64,000 nt of DNA. Origin: an uncultured Oscillibacter sp. Lineage in GTDB: Bacteria; Bacillota; Clostridia; Oscillospirales; Oscillospiraceae. Below are positions 7,394 to 15,849 of this stretch, piece after piece; positions within the stretch are counted from its first letter, which is position 1, and each line of letters begins with the position of its first letter. The position numbers and the translations under genes are program-made. The notes beneath the pieces are model-generated. The model saw nothing but the letters and a program-made list of their open reading frames with translations. It was not told the DNA's origin and made no database searches. The stretch lies in contig CAJTMG010000009.1 of the NCBI GenBank assembly GCA_910577405.1, forward strand, positions 1 to 64,000, in the 5' to 3' direction.

Positions 7394-8176
7394 ATGACAA
7401 AGAATGTGATCCTTGAACTGCTCCTTCCCTTTCTGGGAACTTCACTGGGAGCTGGATGTGTGTTTTTCTTAAAAAGAGGAATGAATCTGCTGGTTCAACG
7501 GGCCTTGACCGGCTTTGCGGCAGGCGTCATGGTGGCGGCGTCAATCTGGAGTCTGCTGGTTCCCGCTATGGAACAGTCGGAGGCTATGGAACAATGGGCC
7601 TTTTTTCCGGCGGTTGCAGGGTTCTGGCTGGGCATCCTGTTTCTGCTGGTACTGGACAGGACGATCCCCCACCTGCACCAAAACAGCAGCCAGCCGGAAG
7701 GTCCCCATACCCGGCTGAATCGGAGCACTATGCTGGTACTGGCCGTCACCCTCCACAACATCCCGGAGGGAATGGCGGTGGGCGTAGTGCTGGCAGGTTG
7801 GATATCGGGAAACAACGGCATAACCGCTGCTGGTACGCTGGTCCTGTCCATTGGCATCGCTATTCAGAATTTTCCGGAGGGGGCGATTATCTCCATGCCT
7901 CTCCAAGCGGAGGGAGTGGGAAAAGGACGCGCTTTCCTGTATGGCGTTCTTTCCGGCGTCGTGGAGCCTTTAGCGGCAATCCTGACCATGCTGGCGGCAG
8001 GACTGATTATGCCTGCTCTGCCCTATCTGCTCAGTTTCGCGGCGGGAGCGATGATCTATGTGGTGGTGGAGGAGCTGATCCCGGAGGCGTCTGCCGGAGA
8101 ACATTCCAACCTGGGAACGCTGTTCTTCGCGGCAGGATTTACCATCATGCTGGCGCTGGATGTGGCGCTGGGCTAA
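7394..8176 (+). CDS. ZIP-family metal transporter
   Basis: 260 residues and about eight transmembrane segments. The diagnostic ZIP metal-binding helices are present: TLHNIPEGMAVGV (HNxPEG, TM IV) and IQNFPEGAIISMPL (QNxPEG, TM V). The start at 7394 is placed after GGAGGCGAG. ZIP proteins carry Zn(II), Fe(II) or Mn(II) into the cytoplasm, so the substrate cannot be fixed from sequence. It follows the second DtxR-like gene and is followed at 16 bp by a small ORF that may be cotranscribed. Confidence 0.93.
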   Translation: MTKNVILELLLPFLGTSLGAGCVFFLKRGMNLLVQRALTGFAAGVMVAASIWSLLVPAMEQSEAMEQWAFFPAVAGFWLGILFLLVLDRTIPHLHQNSSQPEGPHTRLNRSTMLVLAVTLHNIPEGMAVGVVLAGWISGNNGITAAGTLVLSIGIAIQNFPEGAIISMPLQAEGVGKGRAFLYGVLSGVVEPLAAILTMLAAGLIMPALPYLLSFAAGAMIYVVVEELIPEASAGEHSNLGTLFFAAGFTIMLALDVALG

Positions 8177-8192
8177 AAAGGAGTTTATTGTC

Positions 8193-8441
8193 ATGCTGAA
8201 AATTACGGTACAAGCAGATGGGATAAAGTTTATCCACAACATGGCAGAGATCGAAGCGGAAGCCGCCCAGCGTTTCATGGAAGTTCTGTGCAGGGAGGGC
8301 CGGGGAGCTCCCAGAATTGGACAATCAGCTCTGCTGCATCAATGCCAGCGGGATGTTCCGTGGATGTGTCTTATGCTGTTGCCGTCTTATCTGACAGCCG
8401 CACTGAAATCATGGACGCCGCGTTTTTCTCCACCGAGTTGA
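8193..8441 (+). CDS. Small hypothetical protein downstream of ZIP transporter, possibly frameshifted
   Basis: An ORF of 82 codons with a strong AAAGGAG site, beginning MLKITVQADGIKFIHNMAEI. The first 35 or so residues look like normal coding sequence. After about position 8300 the frame becomes atypical and runs into the 3' end of the convergent merR gene (from 8371). The +1 frame gives a Cys-rich ending (ELPELDNQLCCINASG, then CxxCCC) that stops at 8394, so a single-base indel is possible. Function is not recognised; cotranscription with the ZIP gene suggests a metal-linked role. Confidence 0.45.
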   Translation: MLKITVQADGIKFIHNMAEIEAEAAQRFMEVLCREGRGAPRIGQSALLHQCQRDVPWMCLMLLPSYLTAALKSWTPRFSPPS

Positions 8442-9219
8442 GGATAAAACCGGCCAAATCGCAGGCGTAGAAATCCCCTGTCGTTTCCAGTCCTTGTTCA
8501 AGGATGAAGCGATTAAAGGCCATGTAACCTGCGGAAATATCCCAACGGCCCCGACAGCAGAGGTACAGATAATTTCCGGCGGGCTTCTCCTTATAGTAGG
8601 GGAAGTCCGCTTTTTCCTTAATCCGGGTATAGAGGTGGCTGATGACCCCCGCCCCGCCCTGCTCTCCCGGCTGGTGAATGGCTCCCAGCTGAAAGTCAGC
8701 CTGTATCCCGTATTGGCGGCACAGAACCCGGCAGCGTTCCAGGACAACGATCAGCGTTTCATCCTCACTGGCCGCTGGGATCACGAGGCCTTCCAGTTCC
8801 CCCACCGGGAGGGCAAGCAGATGCTCCCGTTCAAACCAGGCGGTCTGCGGAACCATATCCGGAACCGGCTCAAGCTCCAGGCTGTGCAGGGCGCTGGACA
8901 GCACAAAATCCATATGCTCCAGCTTCTTCCGCTCCGCCTCCAAACGGCCCCGCTGCTCCCGCAGAAGCGCCAGCGTCTGGGCGGTGTCCTGGCCATGGAG
9001 ACAGCGGCGGGCCTCCTCCAAAGGCGTCCCTGTCTGGCGAAAGATGGAGATGGCGTAAAAATCATAGAACTGCTCCACATCGTAGTAGAAATAGCCGTTA
9101 TCCCCCTGGTGGGCCGGGGAGAGAATGCCGATGTCCTTATAATGCCGCAGCGTCTCCTTGGTGGTGCCGCACAGGACGGCGAAGGCTCCAGAGGTCAGCC
9201 AGCCTTTTTTCCGATCCAT
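8371..9219 (-). CDS. MerR-family transcriptional regulator with effector-binding domain
   Basis: 282 residues. An N-terminal MerR winged helix (LTSGAFAVLCGTTKETLRHYKDIGILSPA ... NGYFYYDVEQ, residues 7-52, given in parts) is followed by a long coiled-coil (LLREQRGRLEAERKKLEHMD) and a C-terminal GyrI/BmrR-like ligand domain from about residue 130. The start at 9219 follows GGAGGAAAT. Members of this group activate multidrug efflux genes when they bind hydrophobic ligands. The MATE pump at 10261 is the likely ancestral target, though a GNAT gene now lies between. Confidence 0.87.
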   Translation of the reverse strand: MDRKKGWLTSGAFAVLCGTTKETLRHYKDIGILSPAHQGDNGYFYYDVEQFYDFYAISIFRQTGTPLEEARRCLHGQDTAQTLALLREQRGRLEAERKKLEHMDFVLSSALHSLELEPVPDMVPQTAWFEREHLLALPVGELEGLVIPAASEDETLIVVLERCRVLCRQYGIQADFQLGAIHQPGEQGGAGVISHLYTRIKEKADFPYYKEKPAGNYLYLCCRGRWDISAGYMAFNRFILEQGLETTGDFYACDLAGFILNSVEKNAASMISVRLSDKTATA

Positions 9220-9250
9220 AAAAATTTCCTCCAAAAAATGAAAATAGCGC

Positions 9251-9281
9251 TTGACTGCGTGGCGGCCACACGGTTTATGAT
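9251..9281 (+). promoter_or_regulatory. MerR-type promoter with over-long spacer and dyad
   Basis: TTGACT (9251-9256) and TATGAT (9276-9281) are separated by 19 bp, the extended spacing typical of MerR-activated promoters. The dyad GTGGC-G-GCCAC (9259-9269) is nearly centred in the spacer. It reads rightward, away from merR, but the first gene to its right is on the opposite strand. Confidence 0.55.
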
Positions 9282-9357
9282 ACCTCCTGACGGAAAAGAT
9301 ATCAGATATCAAAACCGGGGAACCACCGTTCCAGGCAGTCCCCCAACAGACGCAAAT

Positions 9358-10125
9358 TCAAAGATTCATTTCATCAACAATAGTTACAGGTTTTGCCGTC
9401 ATTTCTACCCAGGCAGGAACAAAGCCGCTCTTAACAGCGTTTCTGATCGATCTGATATTAGACCAAGCCGTGCAATAAAAAGGCACTTTATGTCTGTCCA
9501 GAATTTCCTTAGCGAGCACGCTTGTCAGTGCGGAGGCAATCCCCTGCCGTCTATATTCTGGCAGCACATCCACACCAATCTGCCACATATCTCTGCAATC
9601 TGCGGAACACGCGGCCAATCCAACCAACAGATTTCCATCATATGCACCGACTCCGAGAATATCCAAATGCTTACGATCTTTGCAAAGCGCATTGCTCCAT
9701 TCCGGCAGATACAATCCCCCAAAATCCCCCTGTTTCAGCGTACGCATTTTGTAAGCGCAAGAAAGAACAGATATCTTGTTTATATCGGGCAGATAGTATT
9801 CCGCCATAAAACAAATTTTATGACCTTTCTCAATCAGGCGTTCGTTCAGCCAATACATATTCGGCGTTTCAAAGCAGTGATACAATTCAAATTTTCCTAC
9901 ATACTCGGTTACAGCATCCAAGACCTCATTTTTTGAAGCAGCCACGATATTATTACCATAGGAAACGAGGTTGCAGGTAATCGGCTCCTTCAAATATTTT
10001 CTTGCGCCCTCTCCCAGTTTTAAGGTAAAGATAACATTTTTATTTGCCTTAAAATCGTCCTTGCAGCATCCCATGTCTTCTGCGGACTGCCTCATAGCAA
10101 TTTCCATTATTTCATAATTCGTCAC
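9358..10125 (-). CDS. GNAT-family N-acetyltransferase
   Basis: 255 residues. The GNAT fold is in the C-terminal half, with motif A as VDVLPEYRRQGIASALTSVL (R-x-x-G-I-A) around residues 188-207; the N-terminal 110 residues are a family-specific extension. The GTG start at 10125 is preceded by GGAG at 8 bp. Base composition is visibly more AT-rich than the merR and MATE genes on either side, suggesting later insertion. The substrate is unknown. Confidence 0.85.
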   Translation of the reverse strand: MTNYEIMEIAMRQSAEDMGCCKDDFKANKNVIFTLKLGEGARKYLKEPITCNLVSYGNNIVAASKNEVLDAVTEYVGKFELYHCFETPNMYWLNERLIEKGHKICFMAEYYLPDINKISVLSCAYKMRTLKQGDFGGLYLPEWSNALCKDRKHLDILGVGAYDGNLLVGLAACSADCRDMWQIGVDVLPEYRRQGIASALTSVLAKEILDRHKVPFYCTAWSNIRSIRNAVKSGFVPAWVEMTAKPVTIVDEMNL

Positions 10126-10191
10126 AATTTTTTCTCCATACCAATTCGATTCAGCAGATAACGATTGATCGCTCCAAGTATAACACCGGTA

Positions 10192-10221
10192 TTGAACAAA
10201 TGCAAGCCGGATTTATAGAAT
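10192..10221 (+). promoter_or_regulatory. Putative MATE gene promoter
   Basis: TTGAAC (10192-10197), 18-bp spacer, TAGAAT (10216-10221), about 40 bp before the MATE start codon. It could drive the pump independently of the MerR-type promoter at 9251. Confidence 0.4.
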
Positions 10222-10260
10222 AAGCAGCCTTTTCCGCCAGCAACATGAAAGGAGAAAATC

Positions 10261-11598
10261 ATGGAAAACAAAACTGACTCTTACCACCTGCCCGTCACAG
10301 GCAGAAACATCCTGCGCTTTGCCTTCCCGACCATCGTGATGACGGTATTCAACACCTTCTATACCATGGTAGACGGGCTGTTTGTCTCCAACCTGATCGG
10401 CATGGAAGCCCTGTCCGCCATCAACCTCACCGCCCCGGCCATCGCTCTGATCACGGCGGTGTCCGGGATGCTGGCCACTGGAGGCAGCGCCGTGGTGATG
10501 AAAAAAATGGGGGAGCACAAAGAACAGGAGGCCCGTCAGGATTTTACCCTGCTGATTCTCACCAACGCCGCAGTGGGCGCGATGATGATGGTATTGGGCT
10601 ATACCCTGATGGATACCCTGCTGGAAACCATGGGCCTCTCTCCGGCGGTATTTGGCTGCTGCCACACCTACCTGAGCAATTATCTGCTGTTTACCATCCC
10701 CATTCTGCTGATGTATAACTTCTCCCTCTACCTGATTGCCGCCGACAAGTCCACCTTGTCCCTGATCTGTACTGTGGCGGGGGGTGTGACCAACATCCTC
10801 CTGGACTATGTGCTGATCTCCTTGTTTGACATGGGTATCCAGGGCGCGGCCATTGCCACCGGCCTGGGCTACTCTATCACTGCTGTGGTAGGCTTCCTGG
10901 TGTTCCGGAAACAGGACAGCCTGCTTCATTTTGAAAAGCCAGTGTTCCGGGGCGGGGTGCTGTTCCACGCCTCCACCAACGGTATGTCAGAGCTGGCCAC
11001 CTCCCTGGTGTCCGGCATCACCACCCTGCTGTTCAATCTGGCCATGCTGAAATACGTAGGCGAGGACGGCGTGGCGGCAATCACCATTATCATGTATGTA
11101 CTTATGTTCGTCAGCGCACTGTTCATCGGCTACTCCTACGGCGTGGCCCCTATGATCTCCTACTACCATGGGGAGCAGAACCATGAGAAGCTGAAAAAAT
11201 TGGTAGGCTTTAGCGTCAAATTCATCATGGGGACCTCCATACTCTGTACAGTGATTTCGATTCTGGCGACCGTCCCCCTGGTGAGCATCTTCACCCGGCC
11301 GGACAGTCCGGTGTATGAACTGGCGGCAACAGGCAATCGGCTCTGCTCCCTGGCCCTGCTCTTCGTGGGACTGAATGTCTTCGCCAGCGGTATGTTCACG
11401 GCGCTGTCCAACGGCGTGGTGTCAGCTGTACTGGCCTTCTCCCGGTCATTCCTGTTCACGGTGGCCAGTATCCAGCTGATGCCTGTCCTGCTGGGAGGCG
11501 TCACCGGCGTTTGGATGGCGACACCGATAGCCGAGCTGCTGGGGACGGTGATGGCGGCGGCGCTGCTGCTGAAATACCGAAAGCGATACGGGTATTAA
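10261..11598 (+). CDS. MATE-family multidrug efflux transporter
   Basis: 445 residues with twelve predicted membrane helices in two MATE repeats. It begins MENKTDSYHLPVTGRNILRF and continues AFPTIVMTVFNTFYTMVDGLFVS, the usual N-terminal MatE helix. AAAGGAG precedes the ATG. It is probably an Na+ or H+ antiporter exporting cationic drugs. The nearby MerR regulator is the natural control gene, but orientation and the intervening GNAT gene make the present wiring uncertain. Confidence 0.93.
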   Translation: MENKTDSYHLPVTGRNILRFAFPTIVMTVFNTFYTMVDGLFVSNLIGMEALSAINLTAPAIALITAVSGMLATGGSAVVMKKMGEHKEQEARQDFTLLILTNAAVGAMMMVLGYTLMDTLLETMGLSPAVFGCCHTYLSNYLLFTIPILLMYNFSLYLIAADKSTLSLICTVAGGVTNILLDYVLISLFDMGIQGAAIATGLGYSITAVVGFLVFRKQDSLLHFEKPVFRGGVLFHASTNGMSELATSLVSGITTLLFNLAMLKYVGEDGVAAITIIMYVLMFVSALFIGYSYGVAPMISYYHGEQNHEKLKKLVGFSVKFIMGTSILCTVISILATVPLVSIFTRPDSPVYELAATGNRLCSLALLFVGLNVFASGMFTALSNGVVSAVLAFSRSFLFTVASIQLMPVLLGGVTGVWMATPIAELLGTVMAAALLLKYRKRYGY

Positions 11599-11734
11599 AA
11601 TGCGGAACGAAGGCTTGACAAGCACAGCGTTTTGTTCTATGGACACGCCGTCCGGGATACAGAAAAGGCTGTTTGTCCCCAGGGGCGAGGATTGCTGCTG
11701 ACAAGGGAACAAGCGTGAATGCAGCCAGGAGGGA

Positions 11735-11797
11735 TTGACAAATGGTATGCCTTGATTTATAATTTGCGCTATACATAACTTTGATTATATATAGTGT
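11735..11797 (+). promoter_or_regulatory. Consensus promoter and probable TetR operator
   Basis: TTGACA (11735-11740), 17 bp, TATAAT (11758-11763): a perfect sigma-A consensus. Immediately after it is an imperfect AT-rich inverted repeat (arms 11766-11779 and 11784-11797, 10 of 14 positions paired), well placed for autorepression by the TetR protein encoded next. The rest of 11599-11734 holds no gene; a second TTGACA-17-TATGGA at 11615-11643 is weaker. Confidence 0.6.
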
Positions 11798-11820
11798 GAA
11801 TTATAGATGGAGGTAACAAT

Positions 11821-12396
11821 ATGCCTGCAATCGCAAAAGTCACAAAAGAAATGATAATAGAAGCAGCTTTTGAAATTGCGAAAGAAATTGGGGCAGAAAA
11901 CATAACCGCCCGGACAGTCTCACAAAAACTCGGCTGTTCAACGCAGCCCGTTTTATATCATTTCAAAACGATTGAAGAAGTCCGAATTGCAGCACATAAA
12001 AAAGCAAGCGAATTTCATATAAACTATGTAACAAATATAAGCGGAAAATACGAACGCCCTATGTTGGAAGTAGGAATGAGACATATTCAGTTTGCCGCAA
12101 AAGAAAGAAATCTTTTTCGCTTTTTATTTCATTCAAACTATTATACAGACGTTTCCCTATCAGACTGGCTTACAAGGGAAAATTTTGATTCATTATTTTC
12201 TATTTTGAAAAGACAAGCAAAGGCAGACCAGCAGCAGGCCTATTATATATTTTCTCAAATTTTCTTAGTAACACATGGAATCGCCAGTCTGCTTGCTAAC
12301 AATACAATAGTTTATGATGAAGCATACTGTATAAACACTCTGTCAAACGCTTATTGGGGAATAATGTATCTGATAAAAGAAAAAGGCTTATCATAG
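11821..12396 (+). CDS. TetR/AcrR-family transcriptional regulator
   Basis: 191 residues with an N-terminal TetR HTH (MIIEAAFEIAKEIGAENITA ... VSQKLGCSTQPVLYHFKTIEE, residues 11-55). The C-terminal helical domain is less conserved and would bind a ligand. GGAGG lies 7 bp before the ATG. The gene is strongly AT-rich relative to its surroundings, indicating acquisition from a low-GC Firmicute. The MFS exporter 24 bp downstream is its probable target, and the repeat at 11766-11797 its operator. Confidence 0.88.
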   Translation: MPAIAKVTKEMIIEAAFEIAKEIGAENITARTVSQKLGCSTQPVLYHFKTIEEVRIAAHKKASEFHINYVTNISGKYERPMLEVGMRHIQFAAKERNLFRFLFHSNYYTDVSLSDWLTRENFDSLFSILKRQAKADQQQAYYIFSQIFLVTHGIASLLANNTIVYDEAYCINTLSNAYWGIMYLIKEKGLS

Positions 12397-12420
12397 CGGC
12401 AAATTGGGAGGGGTGAAAAT

Positions 12421-13665
12421 ATGAACAAGCTTTTTAAACGCGATTTTACAATGGTTGTAATCGGTCAGATCATCTCGCTTTTTGGCAGCGCCATACTGCG
12501 GTTTGCATTGCCGCTGTACCTGCTTCGCGAAACGGATTCCTCGTCACTTTTCGGAGCGGTAACAGCCTGCGCTTTTATTCCGATGGTGTTTTGTTCTCTC
12601 TTTGGGGGAGTGATTGCCGACAGGAAAAACAAGCGGAATATAATGGTGACGCTTGATTTTACAACCGCGGCGGTAATTTTGATATTCAGCTGTGTACTGG
12701 GAAAATTTTCGCTTGTACCCTTGATGATTGCTGTGCTGATGATACTGTACGGCATTTCGGGGATATATCAGCCCGCCGTTCAGTCAAGCATACCACTTAT
12801 TACGGAAAAACGGTTTCTTATGCAGGGCAACGCAGTGATCAATATGGTAAGCACACTTGCGAGCCTGCTGGGTCCGATAACAGGCGGCGTACTGTTCGGC
12901 GCGCTTGGGATAATGCCCATACTGTATATAAGCATCGGCTGCTTTATTTTTTCGGCAGTTATGGAACTCTTCATACATATCCCCTTTGAAAAAAATACCG
13001 ACGGCAGAAGCGTTTTTAGGGCGGTGGGTTCCGATCTGTCGGACAGCCTTAATTTTATCAAATACGAAAAGCCGGTTTTTCTTTCGGTACTGGGGATAAT
13101 TTCGCTGTTCAATCTTATTTTGGCGGCGATGATGCTTGTGGGGATTCCCGTAATTGTAGTGCAGATTTTGGGGATGTCCGATACCGCCCTCGGAATAACA
13201 CAGGGCGCATTGGGTCTGGGCGGACTTGCGGGAGGAATAATTGCAGGGGCCGCGGCGGAAAAAATCCGTCTTAAGAACGGGTATGTATTTTTAATAATCT
13301 GTTCGATTGCGGCTTTTTTTATGGGAATTTCCGTTTTTGAAGCAATCCCCAAAAATATCGGATATATCATAATAACCGCCATAAGCTTCATCGCGATGTG
13401 TACGTCTGCAATGTTCAGCGTGTCCATGATGACAGCGGCGCAGCAGCAAACACCACCTAATCTTCTGGGCAAAATCATGGCTGTGATTATTGCTGTGCCA
13501 AGCTGCTCCCAGCCAGTGGGACAGGCAGTTTACGGACTGTTGTTTGATGCTTTTGCCGACAAGCCGTATTATATAACGACAGGCGCGGCGATTTTGGCTA
13601 TGGCGGTTTCGCTGTACTCCAAAAAGGTTTTTGCGGTTCTTGAAAAGGAATCCGCTGCAAAATAA
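12421..13665 (+). CDS. MFS transporter (drug-exporter type)
   Basis: 414 residues and about twelve helices. The MFS motif A is seen between TM2 and TM3 (GGVIADRKNKRNIMV, near residues 62-76). Overall pattern (MNKLFKRDFTMVVIGQIISL, FGSAILRFALPLYLL) matches the DHA3-like group of macrolide and drug exporters in Firmicutes. GGGAGGGG precedes the ATG. It is cotranscribed with the TetR gene and shares its lower GC content, so the two form a transferred efflux module. Confidence 0.9.
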   Translation: MNKLFKRDFTMVVIGQIISLFGSAILRFALPLYLLRETDSSSLFGAVTACAFIPMVFCSLFGGVIADRKNKRNIMVTLDFTTAAVILIFSCVLGKFSLVPLMIAVLMILYGISGIYQPAVQSSIPLITEKRFLMQGNAVINMVSTLASLLGPITGGVLFGALGIMPILYISIGCFIFSAVMELFIHIPFEKNTDGRSVFRAVGSDLSDSLNFIKYEKPVFLSVLGIISLFNLILAAMMLVGIPVIVVQILGMSDTALGITQGALGLGGLAGGIIAGAAAEKIRLKNGYVFLIICSIAAFFMGISVFEAIPKNIGYIIITAISFIAMCTSAMFSVSMMTAAQQQTPPNLLGKIMAVIIAVPSCSQPVGQAVYGLLFDAFADKPYYITTGAAILAMAVSLYSKKVFAVLEKESAAK

Positions 13666-13717
13666 AACGCATTTATAATTCTTGTTATTAAAAGTCAATG
13701 ATAAGAAAGAATTTGAT

Positions 13718-15217
13718 TTAGAAATCACTTTCTGCGCATTGCACGAAAGCAGCGGCATGGGACAGGATCGCCTGAACAACACCCACTGCCGAGGCTTCTG
13801 AGGCCGTCAGGATTTGCGCGGCATGGCCTGTCAGAGCGGCTGCGGTGACTTCGCCAATGGCAGCGCAGACAGCCCGGGGCGGAATCCGGTCAAATTCCTT
13901 CAGAAAAGCCCGGACGCCTCCTGCGCTGGAAAAGACCAGATAATCCGCCTCTGCCGCGTCCACAGTCTGTTCCGTCCGTCTGTTTACGCCAGGACGAACG
14001 TCGTAGATCCGGATATCCTGTACTGAAAGCCCTTCCCGCTCCAGGCGCGCCGTCAGGGTATTGTCGGACTGAGCGGAGCGGAGCAGCAGAACCGGAGTTC
14101 CCTTTGAGACCCGCTGTGCCAGAGCTTCGCCCAGCGCGGCAGTGGTAAACGTCTCTGGCCGGAGGTCCGCCTGAATGCCATGCTTCCAGAGAGTCTCCTC
14201 CGTAGCGGCCCCTACGACAGCAAAACGACATCCCGCCAAGGACCGCACGTCCCGGCCTTCATCCCGGAACGCCTGGAAAAACCGGCCCACGCCCCGAGGA
14301 CTGGTGAACACGATCCAGGGGCAGTTTTCCAGCAGACCTTCCAGGGCAAAGGGCCGGGGGATCACTTCCATTTCCTGGAGGCTGAACACCTGTGCGCCCC
14401 GCGCTTCCAACAGGACCGAAAGTTTATCCTGCATATCAGGCGTTCCCGTCAGACCTACCCGCAGTCCCGCTAAAGGCCGTTTTGCTTCAGACTTCAGGCA
14501 CAGCGCCGCCACTGGTCCCACCACAATGACTGCCGGGGACTTCACATCGGCTTCCCGGGCCAGGTCCGGCAGGCGGCGGAGGCTCCCCCGGATATCTGCG
14601 GGATACCGGGCATTCCCACCGGAAAGGACGGCGGCAGGAGTTTCCGGGTTCTTTCCCGCCGCAATCAGCCGTTTGGAAATCTCCGGAAGCCGTTTCAAGC
14701 CCATCAGAAACACCAATGTACCCTCCAAAGCCGCCAGACGGTCGAAATCCTCCGGCAGGCCGCCATCCCCGGCAGTGTGGGCAGTGACGATATGAACACT
14801 GCGGCTGAGGCGCCGGCAGGTGACAGGGATGCCCGCGGCGGCAGGAATGGCAATAGCGGAGGTAATGCCGGGGATTTCCTCCCAGGGAACGCCTGCTTTC
14901 TCCAACGCCGCCAGTTCCTCCCCGCCCCGGCCAAACACAAAGGGATCGCCGCCCTTGAGCCGCACAACGGTCTTGCCTTCCCGGGCCAGACGGATCAGCG
15001 TGGCGCAGATATCCTCCTGGGCGGCGGAGGGAAGACCGCTTCGTTTTCCCATCCAAATCCGTTCCGCGTTTTTTGGCGCAAAGTCCAGAATTGCCCGGTC
15101 AATCAAATCATCGAAAACCACGGCCTGACAGTTTTGCAGCGCCCGCAGGCCCCGAAGGGTTATCAAATCTCTTCTGCCGCAGCCAGCTCCTACCAAAATA
15201 ACGGTTCCGCAGTTCAT
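13718..15217 (-). CDS. cobA-hemD: Uroporphyrinogen-III C-methyltransferase / uroporphyrinogen-III synthase fusion
   Basis: 499 residues. Residues 1 to about 240 are the SUMT (CobA) domain: VGAGCGRRDLITLRG, VRLKGGDPFVFGRGGEE and PGITSAIAIPAAAGIP. The rest is the two-lobed HemD domain (FTSPRGVGRFF, VGAATEETL, FSSAGGVRAFL). Together they cyclise hydroxymethylbilane to uroporphyrinogen III and methylate it to precorrin-2, the entry to siroheme and cobalamin. The start is ATG 15217 (ATGA overlap with the previous gene) rather than TTG 15223. hemA, hemB, hemC and hemL are not in the window. Confidence 0.95.
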   Translation of the reverse strand: MNCGTVILVGAGCGRRDLITLRGLRALQNCQAVVFDDLIDRAILDFAPKNAERIWMGKRSGLPSAAQEDICATLIRLAREGKTVVRLKGGDPFVFGRGGEELAALEKAGVPWEEIPGITSAIAIPAAAGIPVTCRRLSRSVHIVTAHTAGDGGLPEDFDRLAALEGTLVFLMGLKRLPEISKRLIAAGKNPETPAAVLSGGNARYPADIRGSLRRLPDLAREADVKSPAVIVVGPVAALCLKSEAKRPLAGLRVGLTGTPDMQDKLSVLLEARGAQVFSLQEMEVIPRPFALEGLLENCPWIVFTSPRGVGRFFQAFRDEGRDVRSLAGCRFAVVGAATEETLWKHGIQADLRPETFTTAALGEALAQRVSKGTPVLLLRSAQSDNTLTARLEREGLSVQDIRIYDVRPGVNRRTEQTVDAAEADYLVFSSAGGVRAFLKEFDRIPPRAVCAAIGEVTAAALTGHAAQILTASEASAVGVVQAILSHAAAFVQCAESDF

Positions 15218-15849
15218 TTCCAAATGTCCTCCCTCTCTTCCGCCAGCAGGCCAAGATACGCCTCCGTTTCCGAGACAGTCAGAGGCCTGCCCGCATCCAG
15301 ACAGCGATGGAACAGACCGGAAAAGGCGCGGGCCCGGGCTTTTTCCTCCGGCAGCAGGGCCTTGATGCCGGGACGGAGGTCATACAGGAAGTCCAGGATT
15401 TCTTCCAGACGGTCCGGCAGCAGCGCGGCGATTTGTTCCTTCAGCCAGACAGCGGCAGTGGGACTGGCCCCGCCGGTAGAGATCCCAATGGTGAGGGAAC
15501 CTCGCTTCACCAAGGCGGGGAACAGGAATGTGCAGGCCTCCGGATTGTCCGCCGCGTTTACTGGAATGCCCTTTTCCCGGCAAAGCGCGGCGATTTGGCT
15601 GTCTGTTTTCCGGTTTGACGTGGCAGCGATGGCAAAATCCGCTCCCTCCAAATCTTCAGGACGGAAATGCCGCCGGAGAAGCCGCAGTCCCGGCAAAACG
15701 GCGATTTCCTGTGCAATCTCCGGCGCGGCTACTGTCAGACGGGGGCCGTAGGGCAGGAGCCTTTCGATTTTCCCCAGAGCCACTCTCCCGCCTCCGGCAA
15801 TCAGGATGGACTTGCCTTCCAGCTCCATAAAAAAGGGAAAACAGCTCAT
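15214..15849 (-). CDS. Precorrin-2 dehydrogenase (siroheme synthase N-terminal type)
   Basis: 211 residues. It opens with MELEGKSILIAGGGRVALGK, the NAD-binding Rossmann motif of SirC/Met8/CysG-N, followed by ATSNRKTDSQIAALCRE and the conserved NAADNPEACTFLFPA. It oxidises precorrin-2 to sirohydrochlorin; some relatives also chelate iron or cobalt. ATG 15849 is chosen because it follows GGAGG and overlaps the ATPase stop by 4 bp; the open frame further up lies inside the ATPase gene. It is coupled to the CobA-HemD fusion, so the pair makes sirohydrochlorin. Confidence 0.92.
   Translation of the reverse strand: MSCFPFFMELEGKSILIAGGGRVALGKIERLLPYGPRLTVAAPEIAQEIAVLPGLRLLRRHFRPEDLEGADFAIAATSNRKTDSQIAALCREKGIPVNAADNPEACTFLFPALVKRGSLTIGISTGGASPTAAVWLKEQIAALLPDRLEEILDFLYDLRPGIKALLPEEKARARAFSGLFHRCLDAGRPLTVSETEAYLGLLAEEREDIWK

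Noticed and set aside
11615..11643. TTGACA-17-TATGGA upstream of the TetR gene
   Set aside because: Weaker than the perfect promoter at 11735-11763 and about 180 bp from any start codon; kept only as a remark.
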